The translations under genes and the position numbers were made by a program. 46,747 nucleotides of DNA from an uncultured Eubacteriales bacterium. GTDB taxonomy: Bacteria > Bacillota > Clostridia > Lachnospirales > Lachnospiraceae. The DNA is taken from the NCBI GenBank assembly GCA_900316115.1, contig ONBN01000011.1:1-46747 (forward strand), read 5' to 3'. Position 1 is the first letter of the stretch. Each line of letters begins with the position of its first letter. Shown here piece by piece: positions 1 through 8,650 of the stretch. Under the pieces are notes generated by a model that worked only from the letters and a program-made list of their open reading frames with translations, made no database searches and had not been told where the DNA came from.

Positions 1-67
1 AATGTGCAATTTTAATTTATATTGAACGCTCACAAGAGCATATCAATCTTTTTCTCATCAGATTAGA

Positions 68-2770
68 TTATCCGAGTTTTCGGACAGTCTCCCCTGCCGG
101 TAATGTAAATGTAAATACTGTTCCGTGCGGCAGATTATCTGAAACAGTAAGTTCTCCGCCGTGGGCGTTAATAATGGACTTGCACAAAGATAATCCGAGT
201 CCTAAACTTCGGCGGCTGTCTGCGATTTGATTTGCACCGCTGTAGAACATGTCGAATATCCGTGGCTTTATTTCGTCAGCAATTCCGTTTCCGTCATCCG
301 ATATAGATACGATTGCTTGTTTCCCCCGCTTTTCTGTCCGAATAACAATATGAGAGTTTTTAGGTGTATATTTGATAGCATTATCAACAATATTGATGAT
401 TACCTGAACAATAAGCTTTGCATCCATTTTTGCAAGAAGAAATTCTTCTTTGCTTTCAACGGAAATATGATGTTCTTCACTCTTTCGGTTAATATGATGT
501 AACGCTTCTGTGATCACGTCATCCATCAAATCTTCCGTTATACGGAGATTCAACCGTCCTTCTTCAATCCGGGTTACAGCCAGCAAGTTTTCTACAAGGT
601 TAATCAGCCACATGGAATCATCATAAATATCCATGTATAGCTGCTTTTTTGTATCATTATCAAAGGAATCGCCGTTGGACAAAAGGTTGCTGGCATTACC
701 GGAAATGGCTGTCAGCGGTGTCCTCAAATCGTGTGAAATAGCACGCAGCAGGTTCGCTCTCAACTGTTCATTTTTTGCAAGGATAGCCGCCTCCTGTTTC
801 TCACGGGTATTTTTCTCATTTTCCAAAGCCAGGGCACATTCTCCGAGAATAGACAGTAGAATACTGTTTTCAAATGGATCAAGAGTTATTTCCCCCATCA
901 CGATTCCAACAACTCCATATACCATACTGCTACTGCGAACAGCAAGGTACAGGCATTTTGCATTGGAAAGCGTTCCTGTTGTGGCTCCGGCACGTTTATT
1001 GTTTTTCAATACCCAGCCGGCAACGGCCTTTTCATTTTCGGAAATACACGATTCCAAATTTTCCTCAGTTACAGAAAAAATATGCGGCATATCCAACACT
1101 TCTCCATCAGCTAAATAAAAAACGATATCTTTTCCCAAGAGTTTAATGAGCTGATTTGAAGCTGCAGATACAATTTCGTTTTTATCTTTTGCCTGTTGCA
1201 ATAGCTGGTTTGTGTCAAATAACACTTTGGTACGGTAAGCAGATTGTGCCACCTGTTTTGCCTGGTTTTTAATCCGTATAGCAAGAGAACCAGTTAAAAA
1301 TGCCGCCAAAAACATGATAATAAAGGTAACAGGATAACCCTGATCATACGCCTGCAAGGTAAATTGAGGTTCCGTAAACAGGAAATTAAAGACCAATACA
1401 CTTACAATCGAGGAAATTAGGCTGTATATCTGATGTTTCGTGATGACAGCGGTGACAAGAACGCCTAAAACAAAAACAGTAATGATATTTGCCTCGTCAA
1501 ATCCAAATTTCTGGAAAATCATTCCGACTAAACTGGATAAAATCAGGATCGAAGTAGATTTTAATATATCAGTGACAGAGAATACGATATGGTTCTTTTT
1601 CCTTTCCCCTCTTAACTGATACACTGCCGCATTAGAAACCGTATCCGGAATAATATGCACATCCAGGTTAGGGGCATAATCAATCAATTTTTCTGTCAGG
1701 GTCGGTTTGCTGAGCAAATGCCGTTTTGTAGCAGAACTACGTCCGATCACAATCTTTGACACACCGGACAAACGGGTGAATTCCGCAATCTGAAATGGAA
1801 CATCTTCTCCGTAAACTGTTTCAATTTTTGCCCCAAGCTGCTCAGCAAGACGAATATTTGAACGCAGGCGTTTTACATTTTCCTCGCTCATCACTGAAAA
1901 ATCGGGGGTTTTTACAAACAGAGCCGTGAACTCCCCTTTAAAAGCAGAAGCCATTTTTGCGGCAGTACGGATAATTTTCGCATTGGATGGAGAAGAAGAT
2001 AGACATACAAGAATATGTTCATCTGTGTGATAATCTCCATGATTTTTTATGCGGGCTTTTTCTGTGAGGATATTCACCCGGTCCGCACATCGCCGCAGTG
2101 CAATCTCCCGGAGAGCTGTCAAATTTTCAATTGTAAAAAAATTTTCTACCGCCTGTTTTGCCTGTGTCTGTCTATATACATCTCCTGTATTTAAACGGTC
2201 GATCAAATCCTGTGGTTCAATATCTATTAACTCAACCTGATCTGCATTATCAAACAGAGAATCAGGGATGCGTTCCCGTACAACAATTTCCGTAATGGAT
2301 GCAACTGTATCACAAAGGCTTTCAATATGCTGAACATTGACAGTCGTATAGACATCAATCCCTGCATTCAAAAGTTCCTTAATGTCCTGATACCGTTTTG
2401 CATGACGGCATCCTTCAGCATTCGTATGCGCAAGTTCATCTATAAGGATAAGCTGTGGTTTTCTTTTCAGCGCCATGTCAATGTCGAATTCGTTCAGTAT
2501 CATACCATTATAGAGAACTTCTCTTGTAGGAAGAACTTCTAAGCCATTCAAAAGAGCTGCTGTCTTGGGGCGTGCATGGGGTTCTATATAACCGGCTACC
2601 ACGTCAATTCCCTGCTGTTTTTCCATATGAGCCGTTTCTAACATGGCGTAGGTTTTACCCACACCAGCTGCGTATCCGAAAAAGATTTTCAAAAGTCCTT
2701 TATTACGGTTTTCTTCATCAGCTTGGATTACCTTTAATAACTGATCCGGATTGTGTCTGCTTTCACCCAT
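68..2770 (-). CDS. kdpD: Sensor histidine kinase KdpD
   Basis: This membrane histidine kinase senses potassium limitation or osmotic stress and normally phosphorylates KdpE to switch on kdpFABC. The 900-residue length is typical. In order it has an N-terminal KdpD domain with Walker A (GYAAGVGKT, near residue 33) and Walker B (LILIDELAH), a universal-stress-like domain (about 250-375), a cluster of hydrophobic segments (about 400-500), a GAF-like region, the H-box (ISHDLRTPLT, near 680), the N-box (NIVDNAIKYT) and G-boxes (DDGNGI, GLGLSLCKS). The ATG follows AAGGAG at 8 nt. It is the last gene of the minus-strand potassium cluster. No kdpE start is seen in the 67 bases to its left, and kdpA/kdpB are absent, so its present target is unclear. 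Confidence 0.95.
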   Translation of the reverse strand: MGESRHNPDQLLKVIQADEENRNKGLLKIFFGYAAGVGKTYAMLETAHMEKQQGIDVVAGYIEPHARPKTAALLNGLEVLPTREVLYNGMILNEFDIDMALKRKPQLILIDELAHTNAEGCRHAKRYQDIKELLNAGIDVYTTVNVQHIESLCDTVASITEIVVRERIPDSLFDNADQVELIDIEPQDLIDRLNTGDVYRQTQAKQAVENFFTIENLTALREIALRRCADRVNILTEKARIKNHGDYHTDEHILVCLSSSPSNAKIIRTAAKMASAFKGEFTALFVKTPDFSVMSEENVKRLRSNIRLAEQLGAKIETVYGEDVPFQIAEFTRLSGVSKIVIGRSSATKRHLLSKPTLTEKLIDYAPNLDVHIIPDTVSNAAVYQLRGERKKNHIVFSVTDILKSTSILILSSLVGMIFQKFGFDEANIITVFVLGVLVTAVITKHQIYSLISSIVSVLVFNFLFTEPQFTLQAYDQGYPVTFIIMFLAAFLTGSLAIRIKNQAKQVAQSAYRTKVLFDTNQLLQQAKDKNEIVSAASNQLIKLLGKDIVFYLADGEVLDMPHIFSVTEENLESCISENEKAVAGWVLKNNKRAGATTGTLSNAKCLYLAVRSSSMVYGVVGIVMGEITLDPFENSILLSILGECALALENEKNTREKQEAAILAKNEQLRANLLRAISHDLRTPLTAISGNASNLLSNGDSFDNDTKKQLYMDIYDDSMWLINLVENLLAVTRIEEGRLNLRITEDLMDDVITEALHHINRKSEEHHISVESKEEFLLAKMDAKLIVQVIINIVDNAIKYTPKNSHIVIRTEKRGKQAIVSISDDGNGIADEIKPRIFDMFYSGANQIADSRRSLGLGLSLCKSIINAHGGELTVSDNLPHGTVFTFTLPAGETVRKLG

Positions 2771-2860
2771 ACGGTCATCTCCTTGTACAAAAACATTATA
2801 TAGAATAATAAGTAAATTTCAGAAAAGCATTTTAGCACTGACATTAAAATCGCAGAAAGA

Positions 2861-3403
2861 TTATAACACCTTTTCTTCTTTTTTTCCATTCGGGCGTGTA
2901 GATGAAAGCGGAAAACGATCCGAAAAATCACGCAATTTTTCGACAAATAGACCCTTCATACAATTAATGTCATTTTGCCATATCACTCTCGCTGGTTTCT
3001 CAATCGTGTTGATGGGATGTACCGCAATGTCTATAGAGCCTGGATTAATGACACTTTGCTTTATTTGAAGGGATAAGGAACAATACTCATCTTTCAAAAT
3101 ATCGATGGAGCTTTCTATGATAAAGCCAAAATCAAGTTTATTATTTCCTAGCCCATTTATTATTTCACTTACAGAACCGTAAAACAGTTTCAGCTCATAG
3201 TCTGGATATTCGCTTGAAAATTGTTCTAATAGATCTGCAATAGAATCTATGATTGCAGGTGTTTCAAATCCAATCCTGAGCTTAGAATCCGAAATAAGTT
3301 TTTGGGATTGATTTTCCTCGAGAAATTTATCCAGCTTTTCCATAAGAAAATAACCATAAATAAATGCTGCCAATACCACTATAATTAAAACAAAGTCTTT
3401 CAT
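2861..3403 (-). CDS. Membrane-tethered LysR-effector-like protein
   Basis: This 180-residue protein has one N-terminal hydrophobic segment (about residues 3-21) followed by a soluble part that resembles a LysR substrate-binding domain. The resemblance is the run LRIGF, then EQFSSEYPDYELKLF, then INGLGNNKLDFGFI. No helix-turn-helix is present and the length leaves no room for one. I prefer the ATG at 3403; a TTG at 3421 is in frame but leaves almost no space after trkA. It sits between trkA and kdpD in one apparent operon, so a ligand- or potassium-linked sensory role is possible, but that is inference. It could also be a degenerate solute-binding protein. Confidence 0.7.
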   Translation of the reverse strand: MKDFVLIIVVLAAFIYGYFLMEKLDKFLEENQSQKLISDSKLRIGFETPAIIDSIADLLEQFSSEYPDYELKLFYGSVSEIINGLGNNKLDFGFIIESSIDILKDEYCSLSLQIKQSVINPGSIDIAVHPINTIEKPARVIWQNDINCMKGLFVEKLRDFSDRFPLSSTRPNGKKEEKVL

Positions 3404-3424
3404 ATCACCAACTTCTTTCAATAA

Positions 3425-4072
3425 TTAAATATGAAAACATTTTTGAATATGTTTCGTCTCCCCAAGAACAAGCATGGTACTGTCCTTTAACAACTGCGTA
3501 TCGGAACTTATTTTCAAATTCATAATATCATTTGTTTTCAGCGCCATAATATTGATGTTATATTTTTTTCGTATATCCAACTGACCGATTGTTTTTCCTA
3601 TCCATTCTCCCGGTATAGATATTTCAAAAATTGCATGTTCTTCATCTAGTTCTATGTAATCGAAAATATGATCAGCACTATAACGGATCGCAACCCAATC
3701 GGCAAGCTGCCTTTCGGGATAAACAATTTCATCTGCGCCGTTCCGTAAAAGAAATTTTGCATGAACATCACGAGCGGCACGAGACACCACCATTCTTGCA
3801 CCGAGTTCCTTCAAAAGGGACGTTACTTCTAATGAATTCTGAAAGTTATCTCCGATAGCCACAATACAAACATCAAAATTCCCAACACCAAGCGAACTTA
3901 AAAAATCCTCATTAGTCGCATCCCCAATCTGAGCGTTAGTTACAAAGGGAAGTACAGCATCAACTCGAGTATCTTCTTTATCTACCGCCATCACCTGATG
4001 ATGCAATTCATCTAATTTTATAGCAATATGCCGTCCGAATCTTCCCAGACCGATAAGTAATATTGATTTCAT
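3425..4072 (-). CDS. trkA: Trk/Ktr potassium uptake regulatory subunit (KtrA/TrkA)
   Basis: This is the cytosolic nucleotide-gated RCK subunit of a Ktr/Trk potassium transporter. The N-terminal half is a Rossmann RCK_N domain with the dinucleotide motif GLGRFGRHIA (residues 7-16) and an acidic residue closing strand 2 (AVDKED). The C-terminal half is an RCK_C domain (from about 140, ISIPGEWIGKTIGQLDI). At 215 residues it matches single-domain KtrA rather than the duplicated E. coli TrkA. The ATG follows AAGGAG at 9 nt and lies 13 bp after trkH, so the two are translated as a pair. Confidence 0.93.
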   Translation of the reverse strand: MKSILLIGLGRFGRHIAIKLDELHHQVMAVDKEDTRVDAVLPFVTNAQIGDATNEDFLSSLGVGNFDVCIVAIGDNFQNSLEVTSLLKELGARMVVSRAARDVHAKFLLRNGADEIVYPERQLADWVAIRYSADHIFDYIELDEEHAIFEISIPGEWIGKTIGQLDIRKKYNINIMALKTNDIMNLKISSDTQLLKDSTMLVLGETKHIQKCFHI

Positions 4073-4085
4073 TTTTTTATTCTCC

Positions 4086-5426
4086 TTAACCTACTGTAAT
4101 TTTTTCCTGAGGATATTTTGAACCGTTAGGCTTTTTTTCAGAAATGGTGGCAAAAATCAAGGTCAATCCTCCCACTCTGCCAAAAAACATCAGGCAAATC
4201 AAAATTATATGGGAAACAAGCCCCAGATCAGGAGTTATTCCCAGCGATAACCCTACTGTTCCGATTGCCGACGCCGTCTCAAACAAAGCGGTCATAAGTG
4301 GAATATCTTCTGTGCTGCTAATTACCATTCCTCCGACAAGGAATAAAACGATATACATCAAAAAAATCGTAGCTGCATTTCTGATAGTGCCATCCGGAAT
4401 TTGTCTGCCGAAAAAATGAGTGTGTTCCTTTTTTCTAAATACAGATAATGCCGATGAAACGAGAACTGCAAGAGTTGTCGTTTTCATACCACCTGCAGTG
4501 GAACCGGGCGAGCCACCGATGAGCATCAGCATAATGATAAGCATTTGCCCAACTTCACTGAGTAAAGTCAAATCTGCCGTATTAAATCCTGCAGTTCTCG
4601 GTGTAACGGATTGAAACAAGGAAACCCATACTCTTTCCGTAATAGGCACATTTGAAAATTCAAAACAAAAAAAGTAAAGAGCCGGTAAGAATATCAATAG
4701 TCCTGTTACCATAAAAATCACCTTGCTTTGCATCCGGTATTTTTTGAAATGCCATTTATGATTCTTTATATCCTCCCAGGTAAGGAATCCAATACCTCCT
4801 GCAACAATCAGCACCATAATCACAAGATTTACAATCGGCTGTACAGAATAAGAGGTTAACGAGGAAAAAGGGGTTCTTATACCGATCAGATCAAATCCTG
4901 CATTGCAAAAAGCAGAAATAGAATGGAACAGCGAATACCATATTCCTTTCCAAAACCCAAAGTCCCTGCAAAAAACAGGGGATAAAAGAGCCGCACCAAT
5001 GATTTCGATAAGAATAGTAGTCCGAATAATAAATTGCGTTCTCCGCACAATACCACCCACCGTTGGAGCCGAAATTGCCTCTTGCATGGTACTTCGCTGC
5101 ATCAATCCGATTTTGCGTCCGGAAACAACAGCAATCGCAATCGCAATCGTAATAACTCCCATACCTCCGATTTGAATCAGCAGTAAAATAATTCCTTGGC
5201 CAAATAAAGACCAGTAGGTTGCCGTATCATTAATAACCAGTCCCGTCACACAAACCGCAGAAGTTGCGGTAAACAAAGCATCAAAAAAGGAGGTACACTG
5301 ACCGCTTTTTGTAGCAATCGGCAGCATCAAAAGCAGACTGCCTAAGAGAATCACGGATAAAAAACCTAAACTAATCACTTGAAATGATGTCATATGTCGA
5401 TGTCTTGATCTGTTTGTCTGTTGCAT
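4086..5426 (-). CDS. trkH: Trk/Ktr potassium channel subunit (KtrB/TrkH)
   Basis: This integral membrane protein is the potassium-translocating subunit of the Ktr/Trk system and partners the RCK protein encoded just downstream. At 446 residues it has the expected length for KtrB. The four pore loops are visible with their selectivity-filter glycines: SAVCVTGLVI, SAFCNAGFDL, TPRTAGFNT and SAIGTVGLSLG. Many hydrophobic segments surround them. A terminator hairpin lies upstream at 5531-5568, so this gene probably has its own promoter in the 5427-5530 gap, although I cannot place one with confidence. Confidence 0.94.
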   Translation of the reverse strand: MQQTNRSRHRHMTSFQVISLGFLSVILLGSLLLMLPIATKSGQCTSFFDALFTATSAVCVTGLVINDTATYWSLFGQGIILLLIQIGGMGVITIAIAIAVVSGRKIGLMQRSTMQEAISAPTVGGIVRRTQFIIRTTILIEIIGAALLSPVFCRDFGFWKGIWYSLFHSISAFCNAGFDLIGIRTPFSSLTSYSVQPIVNLVIMVLIVAGGIGFLTWEDIKNHKWHFKKYRMQSKVIFMVTGLLIFLPALYFFCFEFSNVPITERVWVSLFQSVTPRTAGFNTADLTLLSEVGQMLIIMLMLIGGSPGSTAGGMKTTTLAVLVSSALSVFRKKEHTHFFGRQIPDGTIRNAATIFLMYIVLFLVGGMVISSTEDIPLMTALFETASAIGTVGLSLGITPDLGLVSHIILICLMFFGRVGGLTLIFATISEKKPNGSKYPQEKITVG

Positions 5427-5530
5427 AACTATATCCCCATAATCTTAATTTCTTTTTTATATTGCCTTTATTCTATCTTTATTTGTATTAAATGGGCGTA
5501 AGTAAGTTTGTTTTGAAATTAAGATTGTAT

Positions 5531-5568
5531 AAAGATGAGCAGAAGTCTGAAATCTTTTGCTCATCTTT
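5531..5568 (-). terminator. Terminator after kdpC remnant
   Basis: An 11-bp inverted repeat (AAAGATGAGCA at 5531-5541 and TGCTCATCTTT at 5558-5568) lies 13 bp past the kdpC stop. Read on the minus strand, a short T-rich stretch follows. It separates the kdpC remnant from trkH. Confidence 0.6.
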
Positions 5569-5580
5569 TGAGAGCACTCA

Positions 5581-5922
5581 TTACAGGATACCGTCCAACA
5601 TCAAATTGACTTTCAGAACATTTACTGTTTTCTCTCCAAAAACACCTAAAAATCTACTGTCGGTGCATTTTTCAATAATAGCTCTGACTTTTTCTTCACT
5701 CATATTATTTGCTTTTGCAAGTCTTGTCATCTGATATTTAGCCGCCGCAGGGGAGATATGCGGATCAAGTCCGATGCCGGAACAGGTCACAAGTTCAACC
5801 GGAATGGCTGTTTCCTTCATATCGGGATTTGCCTTACGAAGCATCTGCACCCGCTTGGCAACCAAATCTTCAAATTCCTTGGTAAATACAAAAGCCCCCC
5901 ATCCTCTCGGCTGGTCATTAAA
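5581..5922 (-). pseudogene. kdpC: kdpC C-terminal remnant
   Basis: This is the C-terminal part of KdpC, the small subunit that stabilises the KdpFABC potassium-pumping ATPase. Recognisable KdpC sequence runs from EFEDLVAKRVQML through IPVELVTCSG, GLDPHISPAAAKYQ and ends NLMLDGIL. The N-terminal membrane anchor and the first half of the soluble domain are missing. The frame stays open to about 5940 but stops resembling KdpC around 5880-5920. No ATG with a ribosome binding site precedes it; the only early start is a TTG at 5865. kdpA and kdpB, which should lie upstream, are replaced by the mobilizable element. It is almost certainly not a functional gene. Confidence 0.85.
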
Positions 5923-5930
5923 ATGACAAC

Positions 5931-7025
5931 TTACATATAATCAAGTTTCTTTCGGATATACATTCTGAGTATCATGATTCCCACATTGATAAACACAAAT
6001 AGCAAGATCAAATTCACAGGTAGGTGCTCTCTGATTACATCTCCAAGAACTGCAATCCCCGAAAGACTTCCCAGCAAAAACATCTGTAAAATTTCATCCC
6101 ACATTTTTTTGTATCGTTTTATTACTTCCACGATTATTGCCGTGACAACTACCAATATAAAAAGCACAGCTACAATCGCCAGAATCCTGATAACCCATGC
6201 TTCTCCGCCTGTATATGCTATTTTCTGATTGAATCCATTATCATAAGTCGGATATATCAACCAATCGCAAAATAGCATATACCACACAAATGGAATCCTG
6301 AAAAAATCTATGAAGTCATTCTGAAAAGCACCATTCTGTATGATTGCAAACAGGACTACCGTAATATATCCCATTCCCCAGAAATATTCTACAGACTTCA
6401 TACTTTCCGTTCTGGCTTTTACTTCTTTTTTCGCTTTACGGATTTCCACCTCTGCGCGTTTCTTTTCATTACGGGCTTTTGCTTCTGCCTGTTCCATCTT
6501 TTTCTCCGCTTCTTCCTGTTTTCTCTGTGCTTCATCTACCGCCTCAACAGATGATTTATTCACCTGTATCTGCAATTTAGAGTTCTGGTCCCGAACGTCT
6601 TTTATATCTTCTTCGAGCTTCTCTTGCTCGCTCCTGCTCTTCAAACCGTTTCTGTTCCTCAAATCGTCGTTGTTCTTCTGAAGCGATTGATTCAGCTTCT
6701 GCGTTTCGGACAGTTCGGTTGTCAAACGCTGAATTTCTACGGTTGATTTCCGAACTTCTTCTCGCAATCTCTGCCTGTCGGATAAGATTGTCTGTTTCTC
6801 TTCTTCCAGTGTCTGTATCTGCTTTTTCTGTGTTCGCATGAACTCTTTCGCTTTCTCGAAACTCTGTACGAGAATATCCCTCTCCACTTTGAGCTCGATT
6901 GGTGATTCCTCTGGTGTCTGCAATGGCTGCGTCAAGCTCTCTGTAATAGTTTCTGAGTTCTTCATCTGATCTGCCGTCTCTGTTGGCTGAATCTCTGGCT
7001 TTTTGCCTATTTCTATCAAATTCAT
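5931..7025 (-). CDS. DUF6040-like coiled-coil membrane protein
   Basis: This 364-residue protein has a long charged coiled coil (about residues 45-220, rich in E, K, Q and R) followed by about four hydrophobic segments and a short basic tail. It resembles the DUF6040 family seen beside relaxases on Firmicute mobile elements; the function is unknown. The start chosen is the ATG at 7025, preceded by AAGGAGG at 9 nt; earlier in-frame ATGs lack such a site. The first 449 nt therefore lie inside the relaxase gene in another frame on the same strand. The membrane-plus-coil design would suit a scaffold at the cell membrane, which is inference. Confidence 0.75.
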   Translation of the reverse strand: MNLIEIGKKPEIQPTETADQMKNSETITESLTQPLQTPEESPIELKVERDILVQSFEKAKEFMRTQKKQIQTLEEEKQTILSDRQRLREEVRKSTVEIQRLTTELSETQKLNQSLQKNNDDLRNRNGLKSRSEQEKLEEDIKDVRDQNSKLQIQVNKSSVEAVDEAQRKQEEAEKKMEQAEAKARNEKKRAEVEIRKAKKEVKARTESMKSVEYFWGMGYITVVLFAIIQNGAFQNDFIDFFRIPFVWYMLFCDWLIYPTYDNGFNQKIAYTGGEAWVIRILAIVAVLFILVVVTAIIVEVIKRYKKMWDEILQMFLLGSLSGIAVLGDVIREHLPVNLILLFVFINVGIMILRMYIRKKLDYM

Positions 7026-7818
7026 TCTCCAAACCCTCCTTGCTGATGTCCAGATGGAATGTTTTGGACAGATTACTGTCACGTATTTTCTTCCCAACCT
7101 GATTCTGAAATGTGATGTGCTTTCGTTTCTCTGTCCAGTTTACGTTCCACCCGAACTGCTTCATTTTTTCTATAAACTTTTCCTTACTGATACAATTTTC
7201 CAGTGCTTTTAACACCGCCATTGCACAGTCCGCTACAAAGCTATCCTTTACCTGCTGACGGAACAGATTATATTTGTCTTTGCTCCATGCAATGACTTCC
7301 CCTTTTTCAATCTGGCTTCCGTCAAAGTGCTTTCCTTTTTCGGCAACTGTCAATCCGCGTTCCCGGCACATCTGATTGGTAAACTGTTTCATACGTTCCA
7401 GATCCTTTTTGGTGTTATGCAGCTTTCTCCCATCTTCATAACTCACCGAATTTGTAACCAAATGGCAGTGAATATGGTCTTTATCCTTATGTACCGCTAC
7501 TAAGGTCTGGAATCCACTGAACCAATTTTCTGCAAATTCTTTTCCAAATTCTAATGCCTGCTCCAGAGTAATCTGCTCGTCCTTATGCCAGGAAATAACG
7601 TTGTGAGCATACATTCTCCCAGAATCTTTATCCCACACTTTCTTTTCCTCTAAAAATGTTCTGTATACCAGATCATAATTGATCTCGTCATGACAGTACG
7701 GGCCTGTTACACAGGTAAATAATTCGTTGGTCTTGTCCTGTCGCAAAACATATTCGATGCAGTTTCTCATTGCTCCATGTGTATTTGTCCGCTTATTAAT
7801 CGTCTTATTAATAGCCAT
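6577..7818 (-). CDS. MobA/VirD2-type relaxase (mobilization nuclease)
   Basis: The relaxase nicks one DNA strand at oriT, stays bound to the 5' end and pilots the strand into a recipient cell. The 413-residue protein has the relaxase domain at its N-terminus. The metal-binding three-histidine motif is clear as HKDKDHIHCHLVTNSV (near residue 110), and a candidate catalytic tyrosine lies in IEYVLRQ (near 22). The C-terminal third is highly charged and ends in an R/E-rich stretch. The ATG follows AAGGAG at 11 nt and overlaps the end of mobC by 52 bp. The last 449 nt overlap the DUF6040-like gene in a different frame. Confidence 0.92.
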   Translation of the reverse strand: MAINKTINKRTNTHGAMRNCIEYVLRQDKTNELFTCVTGPYCHDEINYDLVYRTFLEEKKVWDKDSGRMYAHNVISWHKDEQITLEQALEFGKEFAENWFSGFQTLVAVHKDKDHIHCHLVTNSVSYEDGRKLHNTKKDLERMKQFTNQMCRERGLTVAEKGKHFDGSQIEKGEVIAWSKDKYNLFRQQVKDSFVADCAMAVLKALENCISKEKFIEKMKQFGWNVNWTEKRKHITFQNQVGKKIRDSNLSKTFHLDISKEGLENEFDRNRQKARDSANRDGRSDEELRNYYRELDAAIADTRGITNRAQSGEGYSRTEFRESERVHANTEKADTDTGRRETDNLIRQAEIARRSSEINRRNSAFDNRTVRNAEAESIASEEQRRFEEQKRFEEQERAREARRRYKRRSGPEL

Positions 7819-8147
7819 ATCTTTTCACTCTCCTTCCGATACTTAAGAATATTTTTATTGAGGAAATACAGCATACTGTCATTTGGAACTTCTCCATCTG
7901 TATGCAGCTTTCTTGCAATCTGATTGATATTTGTAGTAGCTCCACGAAGCTGACTGAGAATATCTGCAAACATCTGGTTCAATCTTTTCAGTTCTTCCAC
8001 TTCCTCTGTAGAAGCTATCTTCAAATCTGCGATTGCTTTTATTACAACTTCCTGCTGTGTTCTTCCGGATTCTTTCACTTTGTTTTGAAGCAGATTATAT
8101 TCTTCATTATTCATCCGTATGGTTACTGTATGATTTCGTTTTCTCAT
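7767..8147 (-). CDS. mobC: MobC-like relaxosome accessory protein
   Basis: This small DNA-binding protein helps the relaxase open oriT. The 126-residue product has an N-terminal ribbon-helix-helix-like segment (HTVTIRMNNEEYNLLQ) and a C-terminal conserved part with LRGATTNINQIARKLH, typical of MobC. The ATG at 8147 has AAGGAG at about 10 nt; an in-frame ATG at 8180 gives a longer N-terminus without that spacing. It overlaps the relaxase start by 52 bp, and the oriT-like region lies immediately upstream. Confidence 0.88.
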   Translation of the reverse strand: MRKRNHTVTIRMNNEEYNLLQNKVKESGRTQQEVVIKAIADLKIASTEEVEELKRLNQMFADILSQLRGATTNINQIARKLHTDGEVPNDSMLYFLNKNILKYRKESEKIWLLIRRLISGQIHMEQ

Positions 8148-8229
8148 AGGCTTTTGTCTCCTTCCTTTCTTCATTTTCATTCTTTATCAACAGACACAGC
8201 GTTTCGGCTAAAATTTACAGGGATTCCAT

Positions 8230-8327
8230 AAGGGGCAACGCCCCTTTGGTGGGTGCAGGGTGAAACCCTAGTCAATCAGTAAGTGTTCCGTAGGAATGTC
8301 CGGTGGACATTTCGCAGGAATACTTAC
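8230..8327. other. Candidate oriT: nested inverted repeats upstream of mobC
   Basis: Between mobC and the next gene there are three stacked inverted repeats. They are AAGGGGC/GCCCCTT (8230-8236, 8240-8246), AGGGT/ACCCT (8257-8261, 8265-8269), and an outer pair GTAAGTGTTCC/GGAATACTTAC (8279-8289, 8317-8327) that encloses an inner perfect pair AATGTCC/GGACATT (8295-8301, 8305-8311). Inverted repeats directly upstream of mobC-relaxase genes are the usual setting of oriT. The nic site cannot be assigned from sequence alone. Confidence 0.55.
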
Positions 8328-8356
8328 GCCATTGACGTGCCGGGGTTCCAAGGGGC

Positions 8357-8650
8357 AGGGCCCTCTGGCAAGTTTAGGAGCAGCCCAAAGGCTGGCTCCG
8401 GTGCAGAGTGGCTTGCCACTTTGCGAAACTTGCCTGTCATCTCCCCACCACTGAACCAGCTCCAAGTTAGCAACATTCTCCTCTGCGTTATCAAGCCAAA
8501 ATTGAGATGACAGTGGTTTTGTGGTGCAGGAACTGACTGTAAAAGAAAGAGAAAATCTCCACATTCCATAGATTTTTTCTTTCTGAAACAGGCTGGTCAT
8601 GCACCACTCCGATGCGAAGTATCGGACAATCATGTGCCGTATCCGGCACT
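8357..8650. other. Structured non-coding region, branched stem-loops
   Basis: A 9-bp inverted repeat (GGCAAGTTT at 8367-8375, AAACTTGCC at 8426-8434) encloses two further hairpins. One is an imperfect stem at about 8377-8399 and the other is AGTGGC/GCCACT at 8407-8420, so the region can fold as a branched junction. Two more hairpins lie to the right: TCCGAT/ATCGGA at 8608-8626 and GTGCCG/CGGCAC at 8634-8649. From 8650 to 8896 I see no recognisable gene. The region could belong to oriT, be a lagging-strand start site used after transfer, or be transcribed as a structured RNA. Confidence 0.45.

Noticed and set aside
1-67. Possible kdpE start to the left of kdpD
   Set aside because: The only nearby minus-strand ATG (56-58) runs into a stop within 14 codons and does not resemble a response regulator. 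A kdpE further left cannot be judged.
5581-5865. Independent small gene starting at TTG 5865
   Set aside because: The KdpC-like sequence continues upstream of this TTG and no ribosome site precedes it, so it is the remnant of kdpC rather than a gene.
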